Numbered from the stretch's first letter, positions 34,075-46,400 are shown. The stretch is 64,000 nucleotides of DNA from Nectonema munidae (GCA_030549495.1 JAUIRK010000341.1:62001-126000); one strand, 5' to 3'. The notes: generated from the letters alone by a model not told the origin. Numbers and translations are program-made.

Positions 34075-35253
34075 ATGAGGCGGTTTAAGAGCAGATGTTT
34101 TACCAAAGGCGTTTTAAAAGTTTTAGATTTATACGATGAAAGGAAAAAATGTTCTTATGTTACAATACCCGAATATCAAAACATTGAAAATGTTTTGAAA
34201 CTTAAAGGAGTCACTTCCTTGATGTACACTAACAAAGGCTTCCGCTATGCATGCAAAATAGATATTGCTAATGCCTTTTATGGCATCAGCATTAACCAAG
34301 CCTACTTAAAACTCTTTGGATTCAGAATAAGGAAAGAAAAGTATGTTTTCAATTGTTTACCCATGGGAGCAAACTTTGCACCTGGAGTGCTGCAGTTTGT
34401 TCTCCAGAACCTGATCAACGTATTCAATGAAACCAGAGAAGAATGCTCTATACAAGTATACATTGACGACATCATCATTCTTGGATATAACTACGAATCA
34501 ACACTAAAGTTCACTAAAGACTTCGCTGCCTACCTAAAGCTAGAATGTAATGTTACAATAAATACCTCAAAAAGTGTACTCATACCTACTACTAGAATAA
34601 AATATCTTGGTGTTGAATTAAACCTTGAAGCTAAAGAACTAACGCTCCTCCCAAACACGAAGACAAAATGTGAAGAGGCAATCTCAACACTAATGCATAA
34701 CAAGAACATCTCAAAACAAACTCTCTCTGCCACGGCATTCCAAAACTATTACCTGGGTACTATTCCTAATAGATTCAAATTACTCTCATGGGCATACACA
34801 CGCCCTCCAGTTCACATCTTCCTCTGGAGAAAGTATTGGAGCACGCTCAGACGGTACCTAAAACACTCAATTCCCTTCTCACAGAAAGTTACACTTACCA
34901 AAAAAGTGTTTGTGGACGCCACCGAAGATACCATAGGAATTTCGAGTAAACATATTAACATCACCTTAAAATTTAGAAATAAGCGCCGAATCGAAATTAT
35001 GGAGACAATGGCTATCGGCATTGGGCTCAGATTCACCGACAACAACTGCAAGATCCTTTCAGACAGCACTACCGCTATCCAAGTATGGGAAAAGTCAGGA
35101 AGTTCTAACATATGGCTCAATATCATTGTCAACTCAGCACCGAAAAATTCAGCTAGACAAATCGCCTATGTCAACACGAAAAGAAATCTCGCAGATGCCC
35201 CGTCACGAGAAGAAAACATACCATGGCAAGCAATATATAAGCACCTCTCATGA
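34075..35253 (+). mobile_element. Retroelement fossil: reverse transcriptase and RNase H fragment
   Basis: A continuous 392-residue frame. Residues ~60-200 hold the polymerase palm: KIDIANAFYGISI (first Asp), CLPMGANFAPGVLQ, and VYIDDIIIL (YIDD box). Residues ~280-385 look like RNase H: VFVDATEDTIGI, a Glu in IMETMAIGIGL, ILSDSTTAIQVW and NLADAPSRE. No gag, protease, integrase, recombinase or long repeats are seen nearby, so it is a part of an element. The family cannot be settled by eye; DIRS-like and other RNase H-bearing retroelements are candidates, and the DAT box also recalls hepadnavirus-like polymerases. The open frame suggests a fairly recent arrival. It is richer in A and C than its surroundings. 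Confidence 0.75.
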
Positions 35254-36033
35254 CAGAAAAATTCATTCTTTTACTCTCACACAATCAGTCAACTCCCACC
35301 CACCCTCCCATGAAAATCTATATTTTATGTGTGTTTTTGATATTTGTGCATATTATGATAAATTTCTGTAATTCTTCTTAATAAACAATAAAATGGTTGA
35401 AAAGACAAAAAAAAATGAATTTGTGAAATGAATTGTTCTCACCAGAAACTTGTGAGAAGTCTTTTCCAAACGTTACTCAAATGTTTCAGGTGTTTTGGTT
35501 ACAAAAATTTTGATTTTCGGGTGCTTTGAATTGAAAGCGAAAAATCTTTAATAAGTATAGAAAACATCTCTTGTAAAATAATCTAGTTTCTTAAGCGATC
35601 CAATTGATAGAGAAAAATGATCACTAAATAAAAAAAAAAGTATCTCAGCATAATTCTATTTATTGTATTTATGTTTGAAAATCTATGCTGTTTTTTGGTA
35701 AATCTAAAATTCAATATTCTTTTCACTCTACTTTGTACATTAAATATCAACAAATCTACGAGAAAAAAAATATATCGAGAAAAATTAAGAAAACTTTTTG
35801 CTATAAAGAATATGATAAATAATGTAAAAATTTTTTTATATGTTGTATAACTTTTAAATTAATCATTTTTAGGCTCTGTATATTTGATATGTTATTCTTT
35901 TCCTTAGTTGATTTTTTATAGTTGAACTTTTCTCAAATTTTTGTTTTGTTACACAACCTGTTTTGAAGGTTAAAAGTAATATACCTTAGTTTTTGTATTT
36001 AAATGAAAGCTAAAAAAAATTATTTTTTAGAAT

Positions 36034-37283
36034 ATGAAAAGCAAATCGCGCGTTCAAAATCTTAAGCCAAAGGTTGAGGTTTTAGAGAAATATAAAAACA
36101 AAGAAAACTGCTGTTCTATTGCATCATTTTATGGAGTTGGAAAAACACAGCTACAAAATGTAATTAAAAATAAAGATAAAATTCTTTCTTTATGGCAATG
36201 TGGTTCAAGTGAAACAATGAAACTGGTGAATTTAAGAAAAAGTGCTCAATATGATGTCAACAAAAAAATTTTTGAATGGTTTTGTGACTCTCGAAGCAAA
36301 AAATTCCTATTACTGGAGTTTACATTCAAGAGAAAGCAAGACAAATTGCAGAGGAAAAGAATATAACTGATTTTATAGCATCCAACGGTTGGCTACAAAG
36401 TTTTCAAAAAAGGCATAACATTCATTGTTCATACTTGCATGGCGAATCTTCATCTGTTGACCTACTTGTCGTTGATCGATGGAAAGAAGAACTTGAATCT
36501 CTTTGTGAAGGTTATGAATTAAAAGATATTTTCAACGCTGATGAGACAGCTCTCTTTTATAAGATTTTGCTTTCTCAATCGTTAGTATTAAAAAATGACA
36601 GTTGCAAAAGTGGCCGAATGTCAAAACTTAGAGTAACTGTATTGTTAGCTTGCAGTGCTACTGGAGAAAAACCTGAACCTCTCATCTTTGGAAAGTATCA
36701 AAACCCAAGATGCTTTAAAAACAAGTCTACTAAGTAACTTCCAGTAAAATATTACCACAACAAAAAGTCATGGATGACATCAACAATTTTTTCCACTTGG
36801 CTCAAGTCATTCAACAACAAAGTGATACAAGAAAAAAGAAAAGTTCTTCTATTTGTTGATAATGTGTCTTCACATTTAGATCTAAAATTGTCAAATGTAA
36901 AAATAAAGTTTTTAACCGCTAATACAACTTCAGTTCTTCAACCTCTTGACTCTGGTATCATTAAGAGTTTCAAATCTCATTATTGAGTAAAGTTTTTATA
37001 ACACCTTTTTTTACGAATTGAAAGAATGGAAACTGCAACAGATGTAGCTAACAAAGTGGATCTCTTTGATGCATGCCAATGGATTTCTTATGCTTGGAGC
37101 AAAGTTGAAGCTTCGACAATAAAAAATTATTTCAAGTCTTGTGGATTTAAGTTTTTGCATGAGATATCTTCTTCTCAAATATCTGTAATGCCACTAAAAG
37201 AATGCTTTGTTCTCTTGGAACAAGTGTCGTGGGTGGATTATATAAACTGTGATGAGAGTACTTCAACAATTTTTGAAGAGTAA
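36034..37283 (+). pseudogene. pogo/Tigger transposase
   Basis: CENP-B-like N-terminal helix-turn-helix (KVEVLEKYKNKENCCSIASF, GVGKTQLQNVIKNK), a second DNA-binding half (NGWLQSFQKRHNIH), and a DDE domain. The DDE motifs are IFNADETALFY (first Asp), VLLFVDNVSSHL (second Asp) and TTSVLQPLDSGIIKSFK (third Asp). One frame change falls in an A run near 36300, and three stops lie near 36735, 36984 and 37000. Otherwise the full length of the family (~400-450 residues) is covered. Terminal repeats near the gene were not identified, apart from the candidate at 33933. Confidence 0.82.
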
Positions 37284-37524
37284 CATTCTGAACAAATTTT
37301 TGAAAAGGCTTCTTATGATGAAGTAGAAACTACACATAAAGAAGAGCAAATAAAGAGGAACCAAGTATTTGAAAGCCTTAATATCCTCAAAAAATTTTCT
37401 ATTCAAATTGGATCTGAAGATCTTTTAAAAATTTCCCAAAAAACAACTTGATATTAGAAATTTTTTTGTTAATAATAACTAGTAATAAATTTAAACATTT
37501 TTATTTTTCACCTTTGTATAGCAA

Positions 37525-38261
37525 CTACCTTTTAGATACGGTTTTCAGACATGGTTTTTTTGGCTCGGTCGCATCTTTCAGGTTTAAATGTAGTACCTTG
37601 GTACTAACAGCTTTTAATTGTTCTTCTTTCCCCAAAAGATTTTCAGCTTTTTCTAGACTTTGATTGTCTGGAAAAAGAAGTCTGAATACTTTTTTCGTCT
37701 TCTTATTGGATACCACTTTAACTCCATTTAGAATGAGTGATGTCTTTTCAGCTAATTGATCGACTTTCAAGCTCTCTGATTTTACATATAAACTGTGTTG
37801 TTTATCTTCAGGCTTTCTAACTGCGTCAGCGAATGTAAATGACGATTGTGGTAATTTTGCAACATCTCTACTAAAACAAATATTTTTTTGAGATTTTTTG
37901 TTTCTTTCATCTCTTTCAGAGAGCTTGATATTAACGTTAAATCTTCAGCATATTTATCAAAATTTCTTTTCAATGAATAAATAACTTTATTTTGGTCATC
38001 TAATTGATTTTTCACCTCCTTTACTACATTTGTCAGAAATCTAATTAGCGAATTAGATTTTTCTTTTTCTCTTATTTCTGAATCACGGCACTTTTGACAA
38101 TGCCATTTGATTCCTTCGTTATTATATTTATCCGGAATTTTGAATAAGGAGGGATCAAATTTTTGGCAATTATAACATAACCACTTTTCACAGCAATCGC
38201 ACTTCACAAGACGAGACGATCTTACTTGAAAACTCTCACATTCCCAGCTCTCATTCTCCAT
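37525..38261 (-). pseudogene. LINE ORF1-like, PHD finger plus coiled coil
   Basis: The frame 38261-37782 starts MENESWECESFQV and has a PHD-like finger (CDCCEKWLCYNCQKF, KWHCQKC), then a long charged helix (VKEVKNQLDDQNKVIYSLKR). After one stop the same strand continues to 37525 with VFRLLFPDNQSLEKAENLL, an RRM-like start. PHD finger, coiled coil, RRM and zinc knuckle is a known ORF1 order in some invertebrate LINEs. It fits as the missing beginning of the ORF1 at 33132-33690, which lies on the same strand in the right order. Confidence 0.6.
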
Positions 38262-40543
38262 GAATAAAATTGAGAAATAAAAGAGAAACTTATTACTTCA
38301 AAATTTGTCAGAAGATAATTGAGGCTTGTTGGTATTGAACTTTAGAAACAACAATTTTGATATTTAAAGAAAAATTATTGCAATTAAAAACTACTTTTTA
38401 AACGTATTTATATTAAATAAAAATACTACAAAGTCTTGCATAAAGTGTGAAGTGCAGTTACACGATAAATGTTTTTATTAGTATGATAAAAGTTATACTT
38501 TTATAATGATAACTGTTAGTAAATTATATACAATTTAAAATTTATTGTATATTGATCCATATTTCAACATCGTTAAAATGCAAATACTTTTTTAGATAAA
38601 ATATCATTTCAATAAATCTCTTCAATATATCTTGTAGATCATATTTTGATCATTTGTAGAAAATGTTAAATTATCCTATACTTGCGATGTAAAAAAAATC
38701 ATTTTTTATATTTGTAGATTAAGTATTCCAATGGATAAATCCTATTATCCCATTTCTTTTTATTCTCTTTGAATTCTAAAAAAGGAACCTTCCTAATATC
38801 TGTTGTAATTTAACTTGTATGTTTGTATTTTATATTTATTTTCTAATAAGGTCCTTTTTCTTAAACCATTTTTAACTTAGTGAAAAATAAAAAACAAAAT
38901 TATGTTTTAATTTTAAATCACATTGATTATTGACCTAAAAAATACATCGACTGTACCTTCAAATTTAAAATATAAAATGAGATAATACTAATTTTTCAAA
39001 TTAAAATTTTTAGAACGGATTTTTTTTTATTAATTTTACTTTCCTAATAAATGGCTAAAAATATTTTTACTATATTTAATTTTTTTTTGCTTAGTCCTCC
39101 TTCTATAATTTATAATATTAATTCATGATTTAGAAAGCTTATTATATAAATTAATAAAATTTGGCTTTTTTGATCATTTTGAAAATAGGACCTTTGTGTT
39201 TAACTTTTGTACCAAAGAGGATTTCCAATTTTTATGTTTTTCCATTCAGCAAATGTAAGTTGTTTTTAATTAATTAAAAAGTGATATCGTTACTATTATT
39301 AAAATAATATTTATACAAAAATTATATATTTAATCAGAGGGTTGTTTTATTTTTTTCAACACTGTTAAAATGTTTTATTTTCAAATAATAATTTATACAA
39401 AATATATTTTTAATGAGGGTGTTTTATAAGTATATAAGTGATATAACTAATCTTTAAATGATATAGGACTTTTAAAATAATTTTTAATCGGTTATAGACT
39501 TGGAATCGTTACTGCAAAAATAACTTTCTTATACTAGTTATCTTTACTTTGAATAAAGGAGTACTTTTTTTTATACTTAAGAAATCATTTTGGTCATTTA
39601 CGTTATTGCTACCTTAACCCTATGCATAAATAATTTTAACTACTTAAATAAACGTGGTTATTTTTGAACACAATCATCTTAAATTGAAAAAATAAACAAT
39701 TATTTTAGAGTATTATTTTATTAAACACAACATATGTGATAAATTAGAGTAATATCCTTATTAATCCTAATCAGTTATATATTTTTTGGAACTTATTCAC
39801 TACAAAATGTACTCAATTTTGTAAGATAAAAATATAGAAATATCACCAATTTTTCTATTTTTAAAATCAAAAATTATTGATATATTTTAACGTTTTTTAT
39901 TATTTTTGAAATTAAAATAAAATTCTTTTTGATGCTATACTGATGCGAAGGGTAAATCGGAATACTAGATTCAAAACAAACAGCTCTGTTCCATTTTTTG
40001 CATTTAAAATACCATCTTGCTCTACTTTTTGGAGTATTATAACCTGTTGAAAAACAAATCCATTTTTGCCATTAAATGATATACGTTGTTATTATCTCAA
40101 ATTATGTTTGGTTTTTCTCACCACGTTTTGAAATATCAATAGCTTCATGAGATGAGCTTAAAAGAACACTTCACTCTTGACTAATTGGCCCTCAAAATTA
40201 AGAAATTTTCAGTACTCAGAGGCACGTGATTAATATACATTTTTATTGATTTTCTATTGCTTATCTATTCATAAAATAATGGTAATAGAAGTCAAGTTTA
40301 TGATTATGAAAAAAGGCATCGAGTAGCAGCCATGTGCTTTATATTACTTTATATTTTTGTCGTAGCTGCATAATAAGTTGGTAAGGAATACCTAGATGTA
40401 GGGAACTACAATAATCTCTACAAATATGTTTTAGTCCAGTGGGTAACAATGTTAAAATTGTTTTAATTTTTAAACGTATATGTAAAAAATCCAGCATATG
40501 AAAAAGCATCATATCATATATGTTGATACGATTTCTTATCCTA
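38262..40543. other. AT-rich region without recognised genes
   Basis: Mostly A/T-rich with no frame of note. At about 39755-39815 a stretch (CCTTATTAATCC, then TCACTACAAAATGTACTCA) resembles a decayed end of PB1 with its palindrome, so a small relative of PB1 may lie here. Confidence 0.4.
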
Positions 40544-40829
40544 AGAAAACTCGAGTATATATCCATGGGCTGATAAGGATTTTTGTGTTGATTGGGCTAA
40601 AAGAACTATAGTTCTCACAGTTAGCAAACCAAAAGGATGTGTACTATTTTGTGGTAATTTACAAGATCAAACTTTTTGCTTATTTCAAAATGATAATAGA
40701 AAGTTAAATGAAATAACTTTGTATGGTTTGGAGAATGCTTGTATTATTTGGCAAGCAGTTGATTCGGGATATGCAGAGATTTTTAAAAAGCTCACCTTTT
40801 TATGGCAACAAAATTGGCTTGAATATTAG
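40544..40829 (+). CDS. Unidentified exon-like frame
   Basis: Not recognised. An open stretch of about 95 codons reads YPWADKDFCVDWAKRTIVLT, VSKPKGCVLFCGNL, TLYGLENACIIWQAVDSGYA and EIFKKL, then closes with TAG. The composition is protein-like (Trp, Cys, Gly spread evenly), unlike random AT-rich translation. A pyrimidine-rich tract ending in AG just upstream (TTTCTTATCCTAAG) could be a splice acceptor. It may be an exon of an unidentified host gene or a retrocopy. No neighbouring exon was found on either side. Confidence 0.35.
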
Positions 40830-40976
40830 GGTTGGTCGATTTCATATTTTTTTAAAATCGCAACCTGAACCTATTATTGGTAGATAAAGAAAATTTAAAG
40901 TATCAATTAAAACAAAATTAAATAATTTTAGCAAAGCATTTTTGCGGATTTTATTTTAAATTGAACACATATTTAG

Positions 40977-42913
40977 AATTGTACTGTAGTAAATAGCGAA
41001 GTAGAAAGTAATCAAGAAGCTATGTAAGGCTTTACTCAATTAAATCTAAACATCTAGAAAGAAAGAAATACGATTAATAAAATCAGTATAATATAATTTG
41101 AGAGGCACAACAGTAATGAATTTAGAGCGCGAAATATATTGACCTAAAAAAGTTGAAAAATTGACTTTATTAACTTAAAAAACAAAAAAATGACCAAAAA
41201 AGACTTTATAAAACGTTTATCTAACAAAATAAAAACTATGTTTTACGAAGATCACCTTATATCATGTAAAATATCATAATTATAATTCATAAGTAGATAT
41301 TTACTGTTTTCGTCATTAAAATTGCGATTTTTACATATGTTATTGAGCATAGAAAAACTTATTTCTACTTTTATTTAATGTATATATTTAAATCACACAC
41401 ATCATTTAGTATGCTCAGTTGTGATAAATCTTCATATGCTTTCTGAATGCATTTTTCAACCAAATCCAGTAAAGGTTTGTACTTCAAAATTTCTTTAAAA
41501 ATCGTTCGGTAGAGAAGAAACAAGGAAAAAATTTTTTGCTCTATCAATAATAAGTCCAGTATCAGAGAAGTCCAACACAATTCTTTTGACTTCAACAAAC
41601 TTTTCGGCATACCAAAACGCTGACTTTAACTAGGATGCCCATCTAGTTACAATGTGTTTAGGTGGTAAGCCTATTTCGTTGAAAATCTTTTGTCTGTTTG
41701 TTCTTAACTATCAATATTTTGATACCAGCTATCAAATTATCTACACTTTCACATTTTAATCTCACCAAGCAACAGATATGCAATAAATGTGCTAAGCAAA
41801 AAACATGAAGCAAACAGGGCTACAAAATTTTTAACGTTTTTCCAGCTTTTTAAGTTGGAAATTTTTTTTCCTTTACAACACTATTATTAATAAAATTAAC
41901 AGAGCTACCCGTATCTATAATAGCACTCAACTGCTTTCCTCTAAGTTTCACAGATTTGGTGATAAGAAGAGATTTAGCACCATCTCTAACATTAGCCAGA
42001 AGGACAGTAGAATAAGAAAGGCCCGAATGACAAACGTTAGCAAAATGACCAAGTTTTTCACACTTTCGACAACAGATTCACGGGAAGGGCATTAACGTCG
42101 ATCATCTTTTGGGTGGCGCTTTCCGCCACAATTATAGCAGTTACCAGTGCTAGGACGGGATTTTGGGATAGCAGCAGACACCTGTAGGTGCTCTTTAGGG
42201 GACAAAGAAGAATCAGTAAGTACATCTTTAGAGTTAGTAGTTGACGAAGCAGCAACAGCAACGAAATCATTCTTAAAGGAGTATGACTAATCGCTAAGTT
42301 GAGTGTGCTCTAATGCTCTCGCACATTGGATAGCCTCTTTAAGGTTTAATTTAACCAATTCTAATAATCTAACACGTATCGCAGAAGACTGAAGTCCGCG
42401 TATAAATGAATCTCGTACAAATTCATCTCTGTATGTAGTAGCATCCACTCTTTTGAAACAGCAAGGCGGCTCAGTGCCTGTAGGTACTGGTCCACAGATT
42501 CATTTTCTTGTTGTAGGCGCATGGAGAGTAAATGCCTGGCGTGAACAATTCTGGGAGACTTGTCATAAGCCGCTTTAAGCCCTTAATAATATCCGCAACT
42601 GAGACACCAATGTAAAGATATAAAACTTCAAGTTTATTTAGATTGCTTTCAGCAAGTGTAGTTAAAATTGCGTTACTAAAGCTCTCATAGCTTTCCGCAT
42701 TGGAGATCCGAAGTAGGTAAGGCGAATTTGTCAAGACTGATCACTTTATCCATTTTAGAATAATTGAATAAATTGTACTGTAGTAAATGCGAAGTAGGAA
42801 AGTAATCAAGAACTTATGTACGGCTATATTCAATTAAATCTAAACATCTAGGAAGAAAGTAATACGATTAATAAAATCAGCATAATATAATTTCATAGAC
42901 ACAACAGTAATGA
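40977..42913 (-). mobile_element. LTR retrotransposon fossil (Ty3/Gypsy-like gag and protease)
   Basis: Two direct repeats of about 143 bp (40977-41119 and 42771-42913), about 90% alike, bound the element. On the minus strand, gag-like sequence starts next to the right repeat, a zinc-knuckle segment (CYNCGGKRHPKDD) follows near 42130, and a protease signature (AIIDTGSSVNFINN) near 41920. Reverse transcriptase and integrase are not seen. A hAT-like fragment occupies the left interior. The element is broken many times and old; the assignment of the repeats as LTRs is an inference. Confidence 0.6.
41371..41830 (-). pseudogene. hAT-like transposase fragment
   Basis: Minus-strand frames near 41660-41560 read PPKHIVTRW, then AEKFVEVKRIVLDFSDTG, as in hAT proteins where a TRWGTWL motif precedes a helical region. 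Several breaks. It lies between the two direct repeats of the LTR fossil. Confidence 0.5.
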
Positions 42914-44372
42914 TATTAAACAAAAATAAAATACCATAAAACAAAGCGATATCAGCTATTAATAAACTTAGATTGGAACTAACAGAAAAACTTCTTAAAA
43001 AAAGAATGTCCTTAGAAAAACATTTAAATTAATAAATCATCAAAAAAATATCAATTGAAAATATATAGAGAGTGCATATAAGAAAAGAACTGAATGCTAA
43101 CAGTATAAAAGTTTATTTGTGCATTAAAAGTCTAATCATATTAAATGTCGTAAGTTTGAAAGTATAATGGCCTTTTTATATTAAGGAAAGAGGATTAGTT
43201 CTGCTCAACAACTTTGTCAAAATCGATTTATGACGGTTTTCAAATCCATATACTGAATGTGATGTTACTGAAATAAAATATGAAAAGTATCAGTTTCATT
43301 CATCGAATCTAGTGATGGTTTTGTAGTTTCATCTAAGTTTGTACGTGTTTTGTCTCTATTTTTATTTGACTCCATGAATGGAAAGCCATGTTATTGGAAG
43401 ATAGATAGTTATGCTAATTTTGTTAATGAATATTAATTACTATCTGTAAAACATATCGATCTGTTGAATCTTTAAATTTTTGTGGGACGACATGCTTGGT
43501 TTTTGCATTTATTTTCAGAAAGAGATCAAGATTAACATAAAACAGTTTAATAATTTACATATTACTGCATACACGGAGCTGGAGCCGAAACATATTATGT
43601 CTGGTTCCGGGCAATATCTTGATACCTATATGCTATATGAAGTGTAGCGACAAAAAGGTCCATTTTAAAAATATTAATATCCTTAACCATTTTTTGTTTA
43701 TTAAATACAACTTTTAAATCTCTTCTTTCAAATACAGAAAACAAAAATGGCCTCATCGCAATTTAATTTAGAGATCTTGAGATAGGCAGAAGAATCCTAT
43801 TTAATCCGTAAATGAATATAAAATAAATATTTTAATTTTATTGGTTATTCCTTTAAAAACCTTGCCTAGCCTAGTTTATATACAAGGTAGTATAGCTACA
43901 ATCATTTTTGTATAATTTAATATAAAAAAAGTTAGAGGACCCAGTGCTAGGCACTAAAATATTTCGGAGCCGGAGCAAAACAATTTTTCTGGCTCCGAAA
44001 CTCTAGTTTTTATATTTATGTTGGTTTCAGTTTTAATTCCTTTTAATAACGTTTGTTTTATTCACTGGAAAAATGTTTTGAAGAGTGAAAATATTATTTA
44101 TTTTGGACAATTTTCTCCTTTATACCTTATCTTTAAAAACCAGAAAGTCCATTTCAGTATCTTCGGTATATTTCTATCCTAATTTTTATAGTTCAAACCC
44201 AAACCGGAAGCATTGAAGGAGTTTTTTGAACTGAAAACTATCTCTATGATATCTCTTTTTTTATTATCAGTTTTTAAATATTTATAATTTTTTTTACAAT
44301 GTAGAGAAGGATATATCGAAGATTTCTATATTGAATTGACACTTTTGCCTTTCTTTTCTATTTCTTTCCCAG
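42914..44372. other. Region upstream of Csk, with MITE-like remnant
   Basis: AT-rich and without genes. At 43573-43584 GGAGCTGGAGCC and at 43965-44010 TTCGGAGCCGGAGC and TTCTGGCTCCGAAA resemble the GGCTCCGG-rich ends of the hAT MITE at 28-689. TTTCTATTTCTTTCCCAG at 44355-44372 is a good splice acceptor and may end a 5' UTR intron of Csk. Confidence 0.4.
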
Positions 44373-44455
44373 AAATGAGCATGAGCTAGCTCGTTATGCT
44401 GTGAAGGCATTCCTTACTTGAAGTTATCGTTCTATACAAAACACAACTGTTTTTA

Positions 44456-45814
44456 ATGAATGAGATACAAAAGTGGCCTCCAGGAACGGAAGTGATAACA
44501 AAGTATTCGTTTGTAGCGAGGCAATCCGACGACTTATCCTTCAATAAAGGCGACATCCTCAAAATCATCGCCACAACAACTGATGCAAATTGGTACCGAG
44601 CCGAGCGTTTAGACGGCCCATCTGGCTTTATTCCCGCGAATTATTGTCAAATGAGACAGGCTGTTAGTTTGCAAGCCATGCCTTGGTACCACGGAAAGAT
44701 AACGCGTGAAGAGGCTGAAGCGATTTTGCATAGTACGCCTGATGGAAGCTACCTAGTTCGTGAAAGCACCAATTTTCCTGGCGACTTCACTTTGTGCGTC
44801 TCTTTTGATGGTGGGGTTGAGCATTACCACATCACGAACACGAATGAAACGAAAGTGACTCTGGATGGTGATCACCATTTCGAAAGTCTGATTCAACTTG
44901 TTGAGTATTATCAGAAATATGAAGACGGCCTGGTATGCTGTCTCGGTGCGGGCGCTGGAATTCTTTTTGAACTCGCTCCCCTCTACTTTTGTGTGGAGCC
45001 TTCGAGCTTTCGCTCCGCTGGTTGGGCAATCAAGCGCGAAGCTCTGCACATCCTGTCTCCTCTCGAAGTGATTGGCAAGGGGGAGTTTGGCGACGTCTTG
45101 ATCGGTCGCCTTCGCAGGCAAAAAGTCGCTATCAAGACCCTGAAAGATAGCAGCCGAACTCTACAGAAGTTTCTAACGGAGTGCGCCATCATGACTCAGC
45201 TTCGCCACATCAACTGCGTCTCCCTGATCGGGATCGTGCTGGGCGTGCCCACTTATATGATACTGGAGTTCATGTGCAACGGCAACCTCGTTGATTATTT
45301 GCGCTCGCGCGGACGCACTATCCTGTCCACGAGTCAATTACTCGCTTTTGCCAAAGATGTGTGCCAAGGAATGCTCTATCTCATTGATCAAGGCATCCTG
45401 CATCGAGATCTTGCGGCGCGTAATATTCTATTGGATAATAATCTAGTCGCAAAGATATCTGATTTCGGCCTTGCCAAGCCCATCCACTTCAACCAAGAAG
45501 GTGGAAAGTTTCCTATCAAATGGACAGCTCCTGAAGCTCTTCGCAACAACTCCAAATTTTGTGCCGCTTGTGACGTTTGGAGTTATGGTATTCTGACATG
45601 GGAAATATTTTCATTTGGAAAGGTCCCCTATTCTCGCATGCCACTGAGCGACGTAGTGAAACATATTGAGCGTGGCTATCGTTTAGAATGTCCTGAAGGT
45701 TGTCCCGAAAAAATTTACAAATTGATGATAGAGTGTTGGAATTTGGAAGCAAGTTTGCGGCCCAGCTTTCGCGAAATCAGTTTAAAACTCACAAACATCG
45801 ATCCGCTGTTATAG
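44456..45814 (+). CDS. Csk: C-terminal Src kinase (Csk), single exon
   Basis: Cytoplasmic tyrosine kinase that phosphorylates the inhibitory C-terminal Tyr of Src-family kinases. The 452-residue frame is full length (human CSK 450) and intact. SH3 ~10-65 (KYSFVARQSDDLSFNKGD, GFIPANY); SH2 ~76-160 (PWYHGKITREEAE, SYLVREST); kinase ~195-445 with GKGEFG (208-213), VAIK (Lys227), Glu242, HRDLAARN (316-323), DFG (336-338) and WTAPEAL. The activation segment lacks the autophosphorylated Tyr, and there is no C-terminal regulatory Tyr, as expected for Csk. The SH2-kinase linker (160-190, VCCLGAGAGILFELAPLYFC) is unlike vertebrate Csk and some six residues longer. The frame is far more GC-rich than its flanks. 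No intron interrupts it, so an old retrocopy or intron loss is possible. Confidence 0.93.
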   Translation: MNEIQKWPPGTEVITKYSFVARQSDDLSFNKGDILKIIATTTDANWYRAERLDGPSGFIPANYCQMRQAVSLQAMPWYHGKITREEAEAILHSTPDGSYLVRESTNFPGDFTLCVSFDGGVEHYHITNTNETKVTLDGDHHFESLIQLVEYYQKYEDGLVCCLGAGAGILFELAPLYFCVEPSSFRSAGWAIKREALHILSPLEVIGKGEFGDVLIGRLRRQKVAIKTLKDSSRTLQKFLTECAIMTQLRHINCVSLIGIVLGVPTYMILEFMCNGNLVDYLRSRGRTILSTSQLLAFAKDVCQGMLYLIDQGILHRDLAARNILLDNNLVAKISDFGLAKPIHFNQEGGKFPIKWTAPEALRNNSKFCAACDVWSYGILTWEIFSFGKVPYSRMPLSDVVKHIERGYRLECPEGCPEKIYKLMIECWNLEASLRPSFREISLKLTNIDPLL

Positions 45815-46394
45815 CACCGTCTTGCAAAAATTGTTTCTCCATTCTCATCTCCAAAGATTCCTATCATCTTCAAATTGTCTTACTCACTTTCATTTTATCC
45901 TATTTTTATATGAAGCGGCGACACTTATTGTTTTAGCTTTTTTAATCTATTTACTCTTCTATCTTTGTAGACACAGTGAAATACCACGTCTTCGCATCAC
46001 ACTCTGCATTTTTGCCATTTCTATTTACAATTTTTATACACCTTTTTCATCATTACCACTTTTCATTTGCTTACTTCCTAATGCTCACAACCCTTTTTGT
46101 CTCGTATGTACTGAGAATATACAGATGCACAAAAGTTGGGTTTCTTTTTATTTTTATCGTATTAATATATATGCGCATATGTATGTTTAGACATGCTTAC
46201 ATCTATATCTGTTTGCTTGTCTTTGTTATTTGTTATTTCTAATCCGATTCTATTTATCAACTGTAATATAGACTTCAGCCTTTGTATACGTCAACTTTTT
46301 GTAATTAAAATATATAATTTCCCAGTTTGCGTCTTACATTCGTACACAACACACCGTTTTTATTTTTTATTCAAAGTGAAACATGTTTTTGTGA

Positions 46395-46400
46395 AATAAA
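46395..46400 (+). promoter_or_regulatory. Candidate poly(A) signal for Csk
   Basis: AATAAA about 580 bases after the Csk stop. The stretch between is pyrimidine-rich with no other gene and would be the 3' UTR; use of this site is a guess. Confidence 0.3.

Noticed and set aside
44753-45192. Minus-strand frames within Csk
   Set aside because: Open only because the sense strand is a GC-richer coding sequence; no family resemblance.
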